NCBI GenBank assembly: GCA_037445375.1
Contig: JBBIKS010000021.1
Coordinates: forward strand, 1 to 35,348
DNA: 35,348 bases
From: DYHD01 sp037445375
GTDB taxonomy: Bacteria > Nitrospirota > Thermodesulfovibrionia > Thermodesulfovibrionales > Dissulfurispiraceae
Direction of reading: 5' to 3'
Positions 24,598-32,696 of this stretch are shown piece by piece. The position numbers were made by a program, and so were the translations under genes. Each line of letters opens with the position of its first letter. Position 1 is the stretch's first letter. The notes under the pieces are model-generated. The model worked only from the letters and a program-made list of their open reading frames with translations. It made no database searches and was not told the origin of the DNA.

Positions 24598-25894
24598 AAA
24601 TCTTTCTATTGTCAATAACCCTCTTTGCCTTCCCCTCAAAACGGCTAAGGGTATTCTTTTCAACAAGTTTCACATCAACCGAAATACCGAGTTCATTAAA
24701 AAGCCCTTTCCTTATGAGTTCTACGAGTTCTTTTTGTTTTCTTATCTGGTCAAAGAAGATTGACTCAGATACCTCTACAAGAACCTTTAGCTCATCCTCT
24801 GCCACTTTCCTTTCGATTACTATTTGATAGTGAGGTTCTGTGCCCTCGATTTCGCATAATACCGACTCTATCTGAGATGGGAAGACATTTATTCCCCTGA
24901 TTTTTATCATATCATCAGTCCTTCCAAGAACCTTGCTGAGCCTTCTAAAGGTTCTTCCGCAGGGACAAGTCTCATAAATTAGGCTGGTCAGATCCCTTGT
25001 CCTGAACCTTATGACAGGCATAGCCTCACGCGTAAGCGTGGTTATAACGAGTTCGCCGGTGCTGCCTTGAGCAGCAGGCTCAAGGGTTTCCGGATTAATA
25101 ACCTCGACCAAAAAGTGGTCTTCATTTATATGAAGCCCGTTTCTTTCAAGACATTCCCCTGCGACTCCGGGACCCATAACCTCGCTGAGCCCGTAGTTGT
25201 CGGTTGATACTATTTTGAGTCTTTCCTGAAGTTCATGCCTCATTGCCTCAGACCACTGCTCCGCTCCGAAAAGACCGTATTTGAGAGAGAGTGAATTAAC
25301 ATTTACCCCCATTTGTTGTATCGCATCAGCCATCATCAGAGCAAAGCTTGGGGTGCAGATAAGGGCAGTTGTCTTGAAATCCCTCATAATCTTAACCTGC
25401 CTCTGCGGATTGCCGCTCGATATAGGAATAACCGATGATCCTATGCGCTCTGCTCCGTAATGAAGCCCAAAGGCGCCTGTAAAAAGCCCGTAATCGAAGG
25501 CGATCTGGACGATATCACTTTGGGAAACACCGCCGGCAGTCAAAATCCTTGCTACAAGATTCGACCATATCTTAATATCATTTCTTGTATATCCTACAAC
25601 TGTAGGCATCCCTGTAGTTCCTGATGAAGCCTGAAGCCTTACGACCTCTCTTAATGGAACGGCAAAAAAGCCATAGGGATAGCTGTCTCGGAGGTCTTCC
25701 TTAGTTGTAAAAGGCAATTTTTGCAGGTCATCCAATGAACGAAAACTATCAGGATCTATTTTTAACTCATCAAACTTTTTTCTATAAAAAGGCACATTCA
25801 TATAAACTCTTAAAAGGTTTGCCTGTAATCTTTCCAACTGAAGTTGCTCAAGTTCGTCCCTGCCCATGCACTCATTGACTGCTTCCCAAAACAT
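24596..25894 (-). CDS. paaK: Phenylacetate-CoA ligase family enzyme
   Basis: 432 residues, the usual length. AMP-binding motifs are QASSGTTGMPTVVGYTRND (P-loop) and STDNYGLSEVMGPGVAGEC. The C-terminal domain has GRTDDMIKIRGINVFPSQIE and ends RFEGKAKRVIDNRK with the family Lys. It activates phenylacetate or a related aryl acid to the CoA thioester via an acyl-adenylate in the cytoplasm. In anaerobes such genes often work in aromatic amino acid oxidation with indolepyruvate oxidoreductase, but none is adjacent, so the true substrate is uncertain. The start is supported by AAGGGGG before ATG 25894. It is convergent with cooS and shares its terminator. Confidence 0.92.
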   Translation of the reverse strand: MFWEAVNECMGRDELEQLQLERLQANLLRVYMNVPFYRKKFDELKIDPDSFRSLDDLQKLPFTTKEDLRDSYPYGFFAVPLREVVRLQASSGTTGMPTVVGYTRNDIKIWSNLVARILTAGGVSQSDIVQIAFDYGLFTGAFGLHYGAERIGSSVIPISSGNPQRQVKIMRDFKTTALICTPSFALMMADAIQQMGVNVNSLSLKYGLFGAEQWSEAMRHELQERLKIVSTDNYGLSEVMGPGVAGECLERNGLHINEDHFLVEVINPETLEPAAQGSTGELVITTLTREAMPVIRFRTRDLTSLIYETCPCGRTFRRLSKVLGRTDDMIKIRGINVFPSQIESVLCEIEGTEPHYQIVIERKVAEDELKVLVEVSESIFFDQIRKQKELVELIRKGLFNELGISVDVKLVEKNTLSRFEGKAKRVIDNRKI

Positions 25895-26028
25895 AAAGCC
25901 CCCTTATAAAAAATGTGATTAATTCTTGCTCGATGTTAGCGGTGAGCAGTCTGAAAATTATAAGGCAAGAAAGCTTGCTATGCACCTAACATCAAGATAA
26001 AAACCGCTATTAAATTTTCTTTAATATA

Positions 26029-26159
26029 GAGTCTGTTTATAAACTGCATGCAACTCTTTTCTGTCATTTCGAGCGGAGCGAGAAATCTTTAATTTTCAAG
26101 ATTCCTCCCTTCGTTCAAAATGACAACAGCACGGATTTATCCACTTTATAAACAGGCTC
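26029..26159 (+). mobile_element. Complete MITE copy C (131 bp, TA duplication)
   Basis: Starts GAGTCTGTTTATAAA and ends TTTATAAACAGGCTC, a 15-bp terminal inverted repeat with one mismatch. TA flanks it at 26027-26028 and 26160-26161. The core carries GTCATTTCGAGCGGAGCGAG and, facing it, TCAAAATGAC, so the whole element can fold into a long hairpin. It is the same length as copy B, in the opposite orientation. No coding capacity. Confidence 0.88.
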
Positions 26160-26415
26160 TATATAGATTCTACCTGAAAACCAACCCTTTTTCCAGATGT
26201 AATTCATTTTTGAAAATAGAATACCTAAATGAGAAATATCACCTATTATCCAAATTCAGACTTAGACTTGCTAAGAAAGCATTTTTCAGGCATTGTGAGA
26301 GGGACTTGAACTAAGTGAAGGAAAAGTTCGTAGCCATCTCGCTCCAACGGTTTGAGATTGCTTTGCTCCAATGCCAATCGTATCTCTATTTTTCAAAACG
26401 AACTAATACAAATCC

Positions 26416-26445
26416 TTGACAGTATTATATAAATCTTTTTATTAT
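26416..26445 (+). promoter_or_regulatory. Candidate promoter for yebC
   Basis: TTGACA at 26416-26421, an 18-bp spacer and TATTAT at 26440-26445, about 110 bp before the start codon. The -35 is consensus and the -10 is fair. The region is AT-rich, so other -10 placements are possible. Confidence 0.4.
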
Positions 26446-26553
26446 AACTATACACTTAATTTTACGTAAGTGATTAATAATTATATCTCAAAGTTCTATA
26501 GTCGAATCCAATCATTTGCTTGTGCCTTTAGCTCTTATTAAACAAGGGGGGTT

Positions 26554-27300
26554 ATGGCTGGACATTCCAAATGGGCTCAGATAAAGCATAAAAAAGCTCA
26601 CACTGATGTTAAAAAAGGCAAAACCTTCTCCAAAATCGTAAGAGAGATTTCCGTTGCAGTGAGACTTGGTGGCAAAGATCCTGATTCAAGTCCAAGGCTG
26701 CGGGCTGCTATTGAAAAAGCTAAAGAAGTCAATATGCCATCTGAAAACATCAAGAGGGCAATCATGAAAGGCACTGGTGAACTGCCGGGCCTTACATATG
26801 AAGATGTCAATTATGAAGGCTACGGTCCTAATGGAGTTGCATTGCTTATCAAGGCTTTGACCGATAATAAGAACAGGACTGTATCGGAGATAAGACATAT
26901 ACTTTCTAAGAATAATGGCAGCCTTGGTGAAGCAGGTTGCGTTTCTTGGATGTTTCAGCAAAAAGGCTATATTTTGATAGATAAGACTAAGACTAATGAA
27001 GATGCATTGATGGCGGTAGCGCTCGAAGCCGGAGCCGAGGATCTTATCAACAACCCCGATGAAGAAAACTTTGAGATTATCACTCCCCCAGAGTCCCTTA
27101 CTTCAGTGAAAGAGTTTCTTGAGAGACGCAATATTCCTGCTGCTTTTGCAGAGATTACAATGCTCCCAAAAAGCTATATATCTTTGCATGGCGAGGCAGC
27201 TACGCAGCTGATAAGATTGATTGAAGCCCTTGAGGATAATGAAGATGTCCAGAATGTTTATTCCAATTTCAATATCCCCGATGAGGCAATCTCTAATTAG
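26554..27300 (+). CDS. yebC: YebC/PmpR family protein
   Basis: 248 residues, standard length. The N-terminal signature MAGHSKWAQIKHKKAHTDVK with KGKTFSKIVREI is diagnostic, followed by NYEGYGPNGVALLIKALTDN and the loop NNGSLGEAGCVSWMF. Members were named as transcriptional regulators (PmpR), and the family is now also linked to translation of proline-rich stretches. Which applies here cannot be told. ATG 26554 follows AAGGGGGG. The stop TAG is made of the TA target dinucleotide plus the first base of MITE copy D. Without the insertion the stop would be TAA, so the protein is unchanged. ruvC, a common neighbour, is absent. Confidence 0.95.
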   Translation: MAGHSKWAQIKHKKAHTDVKKGKTFSKIVREISVAVRLGGKDPDSSPRLRAAIEKAKEVNMPSENIKRAIMKGTGELPGLTYEDVNYEGYGPNGVALLIKALTDNKNRTVSEIRHILSKNNGSLGEAGCVSWMFQQKGYILIDKTKTNEDALMAVALEAGAEDLINNPDEENFEIITPPESLTSVKEFLERRNIPAAFAEITMLPKSYISLHGEAATQLIRLIEALEDNEDVQNVYSNFNIPDEAISN

Positions 27301-27420
27301 AGTCTGTTTATAAATGTCAAATTGTCATGGTGAGCCTGTCGAACCATGACGCAAAAACAAGGATTTACGTTACCCTTTGACAAGCTCATGGTGACAAAAA
27401 ACGACTTTATAAACAGGCAC
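27300..27420 (+). mobile_element. Complete MITE copy D (121 bp) with a different core
   Basis: It has the same ends as copies B and C (GAGTCTGTTTATAAA and TTTATAAACAGGCAC) and TA flanks at 27298-27299 and 27421-27422. The inside is unrelated: it holds GTCATGGTGAGCCTGTCGAA facing TTGACAAGCTCATGGTGAC, another palindromic repeat type. The element starts with the third base of the yebC stop codon. Confidence 0.85.
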
Positions 27421-27763
27421 TAATTGAAATATATCCTTGAGGACTTTTTTGTCTTACCCTTTGTGCTACTGGCAACATAAAGGGTAATTAGAATGTCATT
27501 GCGAGGGCTTTAGTCCGAAGCAATCTCATATTGACGAGATTCTAAGCTCTTTTTAAAACAATCGGCTAAAATACTCTCAACCTAATAATCTCCACAAGGG
27601 GTTGCGCACAATCTACATCCCTTGATTGGTGGGTGGTTATTTTCATATTGTTAGCCAATGATTCATGATGAGGGTTGGCCATATCATAATTTATAAGGTT
27701 TGAAAAAATAATTTATTCGTTAAGGCCTTTTGGCAAAATTAAATTGTCAAGGTTAAGTTTTTA
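27421..27763. other. Gene-free region (343 bp) upstream of the DUF502 gene
   Basis: It holds a palindromic fragment at 27495-27527 (GTCATTGCGAGGGCTTTAGT facing GAAGCAATCTC) and otherwise AT-rich DNA. No clear promoter hexamers were identified for the operon that starts at 27764. No credible ORF is present on either strand. Confidence 0.55.
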
Positions 27764-28384
27764 ATGTTTAAAAAATTATCCAATATCTTTAAGCGAAAGT
27801 TCCTTGCAGGGCTTTTTGTTGCTATTCCAGTCGCTATATCTATCTCAGTCCTCGTAATTCTATTTAATTTTATTGATGGAATGCTCGGTCCTATTTTTGA
27901 TCGCATCCTTGGTTTCCACACGGTTGGACTTGGTTTTATAAGTGCAGTAATCGTAGTTTTCTTCATAGGAATTCTATCAACAAACGTCTTCGGCAAGACA
28001 ATATTAGTGGTTATTGAAAGAATATTCCTCATGGTCCCTGTTCTTAAAAGCATTTATTCGGCTATAAAGCAGCTTGTAAATGCTTTCTCCCCAGAGAATA
28101 AAGGCTCTTTCAAAAAGTTTGTAATTGCCGAATATCCAAGGCAGGGTGTATATGCTTTTGGTTTTCTCACAAAAGAATGTACGATATCAAAACAAGATGA
28201 AAGCACAGCTATGAAAGCAGTCTATATTCCGACAAATAACCTTTATCTGGGAGAGATTGTTTTGCTTGACGACAAAAGTATTATTTATACGAATATTCCA
28301 ATTGATGAAGGTATAAAGATTATATTATCTGGAGGCATCGTAGCGCCTTCTGAGATATTGGCTGTTAAAAAGGAGATTAAATGA
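27764..28384 (+). CDS. DUF502 family membrane protein
   Basis: 206 residues. Two membrane helices (about 13-35 and 56-78) are followed by a soluble domain. Family stretches are KFLAGLFVAIPVAISISVLV, LGFISAVIVVFFIGILSTNV and VFGKTILVVIERIFLMVPV, then IYSAIKQLVNAFSPENKGSF. The plant relatives are the COV proteins; the bacterial function is not established. The gene overlaps glmU by 4 bp (ATGA at 28381-28384), so it heads the glm operon and may act at the envelope. ATG 27764 lacks a strong ribosome site. Confidence 0.88.
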   Translation: MFKKLSNIFKRKFLAGLFVAIPVAISISVLVILFNFIDGMLGPIFDRILGFHTVGLGFISAVIVVFFIGILSTNVFGKTILVVIERIFLMVPVLKSIYSAIKQLVNAFSPENKGSFKKFVIAEYPRQGVYAFGFLTKECTISKQDESTAMKAVYIPTNNLYLGEIVLLDDKSIIYTNIPIDEGIKIILSGGIVAPSEILAVKKEIK

Positions 28385-29754
28385 GACTTGCTACCGTTAC
28401 ACTTGCGGCCGGCTTGGGGACGAGAATGAAATCTCACCTTCCTAAGATTCTCCACAAAATATATGATAAGCCAATAATACAGTATGTTATCGAATCACTA
28501 TTACCACTATCCCCAGAAAAATCGGTGGTTGTAGTCAGTTCCGGCTTTGAAGCTGTAGAAAATTATTTAAAGGACTATCCCGTTGTATTTGCAGTTCAAG
28601 AAAAACAAAAAGGCACTGCAGATGCTCTGAAATCTGGTGTAGGCAAATTGGAAAAATTTGATGGTGTGGTGCTTGTAGTAAATGGAGATACACCATTGAT
28701 AACCTCTGAAGTCTTACGGAATTTTATAGACCTTCACAAAAACAATTCAGATGATATCTCGATTCTTTCGTTCATTGCAAACGGAAGCCATAGTTATGGC
28801 AGGATAATCAGATCAGGCGATGAGGTTCTTAAGATAATTGAAGATAGAGATGCTGATGAAACGCAAAAGAAGATAAATGAGGTAAACAGCGGCATTTATG
28901 CCTTTAAATCTCATATATTAAAACTTCTGGACGATATAAAGATTAATGAGAAAAAGGGTGAATATTATCTTACTGATATAGTTGATATAACAGTGAGCAA
29001 GGGATATAAGGTGTGTGCTCATAATATTGCGAGTGAGAGCGAGCTTACAGGGATAAACACACGTGAAGATCTTTATAATGCTTTTAATTATCTCAGGGAC
29101 AGGATATCGAAAAAATGGCTTGATAATGGTGTTACCATTTTGGACAAGAATACAGCATTTATACATCCAAATGTTCAGATCGGCACCGATACGATTATTT
29201 ATCCTAATGTTTATCTTGAAGGCAAAACAATAATTGGATCTAACTGCACGATATATCCCAATACAAGGATAGTGAACAGCATCATCGCTCATAATGTTAT
29301 TATTAAGGATTCCAGCATTATAGAGTCTTCGGAAATAATGGAAAATGCCGTCATTGGTCCATTTGCGCATATCAGGCCTGATTCAATAATTGGGCAGTCA
29401 TCGAAAATAGGCAATTTCGTTGAGATAAAAAAATCAGTCTTAGGCAGTGGTGTGAAGGCATCCCATCTAAGTTATCTTGGAGATTCAGAAATTGGGAGCA
29501 ATGTTAATATCGGCGCAGGCACTATCACATGTAACTATGACGGGAGATTAAAACACAAAACCATTATTGAAGATGATGTATTTATCGGCAGCGATACCCA
29601 ACTTGTAGCACCTGTTAAGGTTGGAAAGGGGTCTTATGTAGGTGCAGGTTCTACAATTACAAAGGATGTGCCATCAGGCGCACTTGCAGCAAGTAGGGTA
29701 AAACAAAAAAATATAGAGGGCTGGGCAGAGAGGAAAAAGAAGAAAAATGACTGA
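28381..29754 (+). CDS. glmU: Bifunctional UDP-GlcNAc pyrophosphorylase / glucosamine-1-phosphate acetyltransferase
   Basis: 457 residues, full length. The N-terminal uridylyltransferase domain has LAAGLGTRMKSHLPKILHKI, QEKQKGTADALKSG and VNGDTPLI. The C-terminal left-handed beta-helix begins near residue 250 (hexapeptide repeats such as IGTDTIIYPNVYLEG) and carries the acetyltransferase segment SHLSYLGDSEIGSNVNIGAG, then TITCNYDG. It makes UDP-GlcNAc from GlcN-1-P for peptidoglycan and lipid A. It overlaps the upstream DUF502 gene by 4 bp and the downstream nucleotidyltransferase gene by 8 bp. glmS, which makes the precursor GlcN-6-P, is about 0.9 kb downstream in the same run; glmM is not in the window. 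Confidence 0.97.
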   Translation: MRLATVTLAAGLGTRMKSHLPKILHKIYDKPIIQYVIESLLPLSPEKSVVVVSSGFEAVENYLKDYPVVFAVQEKQKGTADALKSGVGKLEKFDGVVLVVNGDTPLITSEVLRNFIDLHKNNSDDISILSFIANGSHSYGRIIRSGDEVLKIIEDRDADETQKKINEVNSGIYAFKSHILKLLDDIKINEKKGEYYLTDIVDITVSKGYKVCAHNIASESELTGINTREDLYNAFNYLRDRISKKWLDNGVTILDKNTAFIHPNVQIGTDTIIYPNVYLEGKTIIGSNCTIYPNTRIVNSIIAHNVIIKDSSIIESSEIMENAVIGPFAHIRPDSIIGQSSKIGNFVEIKKSVLGSGVKASHLSYLGDSEIGSNVNIGAGTITCNYDGRLKHKTIIEDDVFIGSDTQLVAPVKVGKGSYVGAGSTITKDVPSGALAASRVKQKNIEGWAERKKKKND

Positions 29755-30184
29755 TTTTATGATATACACCGTTACAGCTAAGGAAAAACAGAAGATAAAT
29801 TCTCTTGTTAAGGGATTGATAGAACTCCATGACGAAATATTTTTCGCCTACATCTTTGGCTCTTTTGCCGATGAAGGTGCTGATTTTTTCAGGGATATAG
29901 ATGTTGGTGTTTACATTGCAGATGATTGTTTTTCTAAAAAATATTCTTTGGATTACAGCATAAATCTTTCGTTAGAGATGCAAAGGGCATTAAAAGATTA
30001 TACCGTTGATGCGGTAATTTTGAATGATGCTCCGCTGCCTTTAGCCTTTCGTGTCACGCAAGGTGCGCTTTTGTTTAGCAAAAATGAGGCATTATGGACT
30101 GATTTTGTCGTTAAAACATGGTCGCTTTATCATGACCATGCCATTTCAAGCAGATATTTATTAGAGGACATTATAACTGCATGA
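29747..30184 (+). CDS. mntA: MntA-type minimal nucleotidyltransferase (putative antitoxin)
   Basis: 145 residues. The active-site pattern G38-S39-x10-D50-x-D52 (FGSFADEGADFFRDIDVGVY) matches the GSx10DxD motif of MNT-fold enzymes. In characterised HepT-MntA (type VII) systems this protein neutralises HepT by adding AMP groups to a Tyr. The catalytic residues are present, so that activity is plausible. It overlaps glmU by 8 bp and the HEPN gene by 4 bp (ATGA), giving antitoxin-then-toxin order within the glm transcript. It has no own promoter that I can see. Assignment to a toxin-antitoxin pair rests on motifs and gene order. Confidence 0.85.
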   Translation: MTDFMIYTVTAKEKQKINSLVKGLIELHDEIFFAYIFGSFADEGADFFRDIDVGVYIADDCFSKKYSLDYSINLSLEMQRALKDYTVDAVILNDAPLPLAFRVTQGALLFSKNEALWTDFVVKTWSLYHDHAISSRYLLEDIITA

Positions 30185-30621
30185 TAGATTCGGACAGAAT
30201 AGTAGCATATATATCTGAAATAAAAACCTCAATTGATATTCTTAATACATACAAAGAAATTGATAAACAAACCTTTTTAACATCTTCGGGCATGCTTAGA
30301 GATACCAAATACTGCTTTATTATAGCAGGGCAGGCAGCCATTGACATTTGCTATCATTTAACAGCAAAACTTTTAAAAAAGGCGCCGACAGCTTACGGTA
30401 ATTGTTTTGAACTTCTTGGCGAGTCAGGCTTTTTCTCTCAAGATATCATTGCAAAGATGTCGGTTATGGCAAAGTTTAGAAACTTACTCGTGCATCATTA
30501 TGTGAAAGTGGATAATGAACAAGTATATGAGAAGCTTAGTGAAATAGATTGTTTTGAAAGGTTTTGCTATGAATTAAATAATTTTCTAAAAAATATGAAA
30601 ATGAAAGGAGATAATAGTTAA
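30181..30621 (+). CDS. hepT: HepT-type HEPN RNase (putative toxin)
   Basis: 146 residues, alpha-helical. The HEPN motif R100-x4-H105-x-Y107 is in KFRNLLVHHYVKVD and is intact, including the Tyr that MntA would adenylylate. Earlier helices include DTKYCFIIAGQAAIDICYHL. HepT proteins (formerly DUF86) are RNases in type VII systems. The start overlaps the mntA stop by 4 bp. 43 bp separate its stop from glmS, so the pair lies inside the glmU-glmS run. A noncanonical role as a housekeeping regulator is possible. Confidence 0.86.
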   Translation: MIDSDRIVAYISEIKTSIDILNTYKEIDKQTFLTSSGMLRDTKYCFIIAGQAAIDICYHLTAKLLKKAPTAYGNCFELLGESGFFSQDIIAKMSVMAKFRNLLVHHYVKVDNEQVYEKLSEIDCFERFCYELNNFLKNMKMKGDNS

Positions 30622-30664
30622 AGTGCCTCGTCAGTAAAAACTATTAACTATTCATTATTGTAAT

Positions 30665-32491
30665 ATGTGCGGCATAATTGGCTATATAGGCAAAAATAAT
30701 GCAATTCCGATTGTAATGGATGGTATTAAGCGTCTTGAATATAGAGGCTATGACTCAGCAGGCATAGCGTATCTCTTTGATAATAAGATTGAGATAAAGA
30801 GGCGTAAGGGTAAAATAGATGAGCTGAGAAAGACAATAGATGGGGTAAATCTATCGAGCAGCCTCGCAATTGGACATACTAGGTGGGCAACTCATGGCAA
30901 ACCTTCAGACGAAAACGCCCATCCACACCGTTCAGATGGTATTGTGATTGTTCATAATGGTATTTTGGAAAACTTCATTGAGATTAAGAGTTCACTTGTA
31001 AAAGAAGGCTTTATTTTTCAATCCGAGACCGATACTGAAACCCTATGCCATTTAATAAGCAAATATGCCAAATCTAACTCTTTGGAGGATGCAGTCCGTG
31101 AAGCTATTAAGAGAATCAAAGGCTCTTACGCCTTTGTAGTAATGGATGAGAGGGAACCTAATAAAATAGTCGCAGTTAGAAAAGAAAGCCCTCTGGTAAT
31201 AGGGCTCGGGGATGGAGAATATTTTGTAGCATCAGATGTGCCTGCTTTTTTGAATTATTCAAAGGAAGTGATATTTCTAAACGATAATGAAATGGCTGTA
31301 TTATACGCTGACGGTGTTGTAATTACAGACTTTCAAGGCAATCCTTTATGTAAAAATGTATCTGTGATTTCATGGAGCCCCTCGATGGCAGAAAAAGGCG
31401 GCTACAGGCACTTTATGCTAAAGGAGATATATGAGCAGCCGCGTTCGATTGCAGATACTATAAGGGGAAGGATTATTGCTGAAAAAGGTCTTGTAGCTCT
31501 CGATGAATTTGGGCTAAATCCCGAGATTATGAGCGGCATTGACAAAATCTTCATTGTAGCATGCGGCACTTCATATCATTCTGCGCTTATCGGCAAGTAT
31601 ATGATTGAGGAATTTAGCAGGATACCGGTGGAAGCTGATATTGCTTCTGAATTCAGGTATAGAAATCCACTTATTGATAGTAATAATCTTTTCATCGCTA
31701 TAACCCAGTCAGGAGAGACTGCTGATACACTTGCGGCGATGAAGGAGGCAAAAAGGCTCGGTGCAAAGTGTCTTAGTATTTGCAATGTAATAGGCAGTAC
31801 GGCCTCCAGAGAATCAGACTTTGTCTTTTACACACATTCTGGTCCAGAAATTGGTGTGGCATCTACTAAGGCTTTTACTGCGCAGATAGCGGCGTTGTAC
31901 CTTTTGGCAATAGCACTTGGCAGATTCAAAGGCATACTTTCTGAGGAAACCTGCATCAGCCTTATTAATGACCTCCTCCGCCTTCCTTCAGGAATTGAAA
32001 ATGCTCTCCAGCACGACGATGAGATAAAAAAGATAGCTAAAAGGTTTTTCAAGACAGAAGATTTCTTATATCTTGGCAGGGGCGTAGATTATCCTTTAGC
32101 TCTTGAGGGCGCTCTGAAATTAAAGGAGATATCGTATATACATGCTGAAGGATATCCTGCTGGAGAGATGAAACACGGACCTATTGCCCTTATTGATGAC
32201 GATCTACCCGTCATTGTTATTGCAAATTCCTTGAAACATTTTGAAAAGGTTATATCAAATATAGAAGAAGTAAAAAGCAGGGGAGGCATAGTTATAGCTT
32301 TTACTTCCATCTCAGGCAAGGTTATTAGGGAAGTATCTTCTTTCTCTATATCTGTCGAAGGGATTAACGACTATCTCAATACCATTCTGCTGACTATACT
32401 TTTGCAGTTGCTTGCTTATCATATTGCTGTTTTCAGGGGGTGTGATGTTGATCAGCCAAGAAATCTTGCTAAGAGTGTTACGGTGGAATAA
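30665..32491 (+). CDS. glmS: Glutamine-fructose-6-phosphate aminotransferase
   Basis: 608 residues. The N-terminal class II amidotransferase domain starts MCGIIGYIG with the nucleophile Cys right after Met, then RLEYRGYDSAGIAYL, GHTRWATHGKPSDENAHPH and VVHNGILEN-like VHNGILENFIEIK. Two SIS domains follow, marked by ACGTSYHSALIGKYMIE, TQSGETADTLAAMKEAK and GRGVDYPLALEGALKLKEIS. It ends DQPRNLAKSVTVE, the conserved C-terminus with the catalytic Lys. It makes GlcN-6-P, the entry to UDP-GlcNAc, and works upstream of GlmU. No glmS ribozyme fits in the 43-bp space before it, and no good ribosome site is seen. Confidence 0.97.
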   Translation: MCGIIGYIGKNNAIPIVMDGIKRLEYRGYDSAGIAYLFDNKIEIKRRKGKIDELRKTIDGVNLSSSLAIGHTRWATHGKPSDENAHPHRSDGIVIVHNGILENFIEIKSSLVKEGFIFQSETDTETLCHLISKYAKSNSLEDAVREAIKRIKGSYAFVVMDEREPNKIVAVRKESPLVIGLGDGEYFVASDVPAFLNYSKEVIFLNDNEMAVLYADGVVITDFQGNPLCKNVSVISWSPSMAEKGGYRHFMLKEIYEQPRSIADTIRGRIIAEKGLVALDEFGLNPEIMSGIDKIFIVACGTSYHSALIGKYMIEEFSRIPVEADIASEFRYRNPLIDSNNLFIAITQSGETADTLAAMKEAKRLGAKCLSICNVIGSTASRESDFVFYTHSGPEIGVASTKAFTAQIAALYLLAIALGRFKGILSEETCISLINDLLRLPSGIENALQHDDEIKKIAKRFFKTEDFLYLGRGVDYPLALEGALKLKEISYIHAEGYPAGEMKHGPIALIDDDLPVIVIANSLKHFEKVISNIEEVKSRGGIVIAFTSISGKVIREVSSFSISVEGINDYLNTILLTILLQLLAYHIAVFRGCDVDQPRNLAKSVTVE

Positions 32492-32522
32492 TCTCAATAT
32501 ATCCTTATCCTAAATAGAAGGT

Positions 32523-32600
32523 TGTTATTCCGAGGGGTGCGAGGAATCTTACTATTTACACAAAAAATTTCTCATACCCTTCGGGTATTCGGAATGACAG
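32523..32600. repeat. Dispersed palindromic repeat (second copy)
   Basis: Starts TGTTATTCCGAGGGGTGCGA and ends GGTATTCGGAATGACAG, with the internal hairpin ATACCCTTCGGGTAT. It matches 22281-22360 in layout. It lies between glmS and the helicase gene and could act as a terminator or mRNA stabiliser. Confidence 0.65.
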
Positions 32601-32696
32601 GATGGTCTAATAGTTAGCTATCCTATCTCTATTTTGCGGTCATTGACTCAGGCTTTAGTTATTCTGGTTTTTATGTTATAATTAGGAGGTTAAGAG

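Larger units (their letters stand above)
25895..26553. other. Gene-free region (659 bp) between the CoA ligase and yebC
   Basis: A divergent region that should carry promoters for both genes. It holds MITE copy C (26029-26159) and a degenerate palindromic repeat remnant near 26350-26382 (GAGATTGCTTTGCTCC). A candidate yebC promoter is listed separately. The short ORF across 26120-26314 runs through the MITE and is not credible. Confidence 0.65.

Noticed and set aside
19919..25991. The 14-mer GCTATGCACCTAAC near 19920 and again near 25979
   Set aside because: An exact match of this length is expected by chance about once in a 35-kb AT-rich window, and the flanks do not align.
30622..30664. 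A glmS ribozyme upstream of glmS
   Set aside because: Only 43 bp separate the genes, far too short for the ribozyme, and no matching core is seen.
32677..32682. Extended -10 (TGTTATAAT) just before the helicase gene
   Set aside because: A start about seven bases downstream would fall inside the AGGAGG ribosome site, removing it from the message, and no -35 stands at the right distance.
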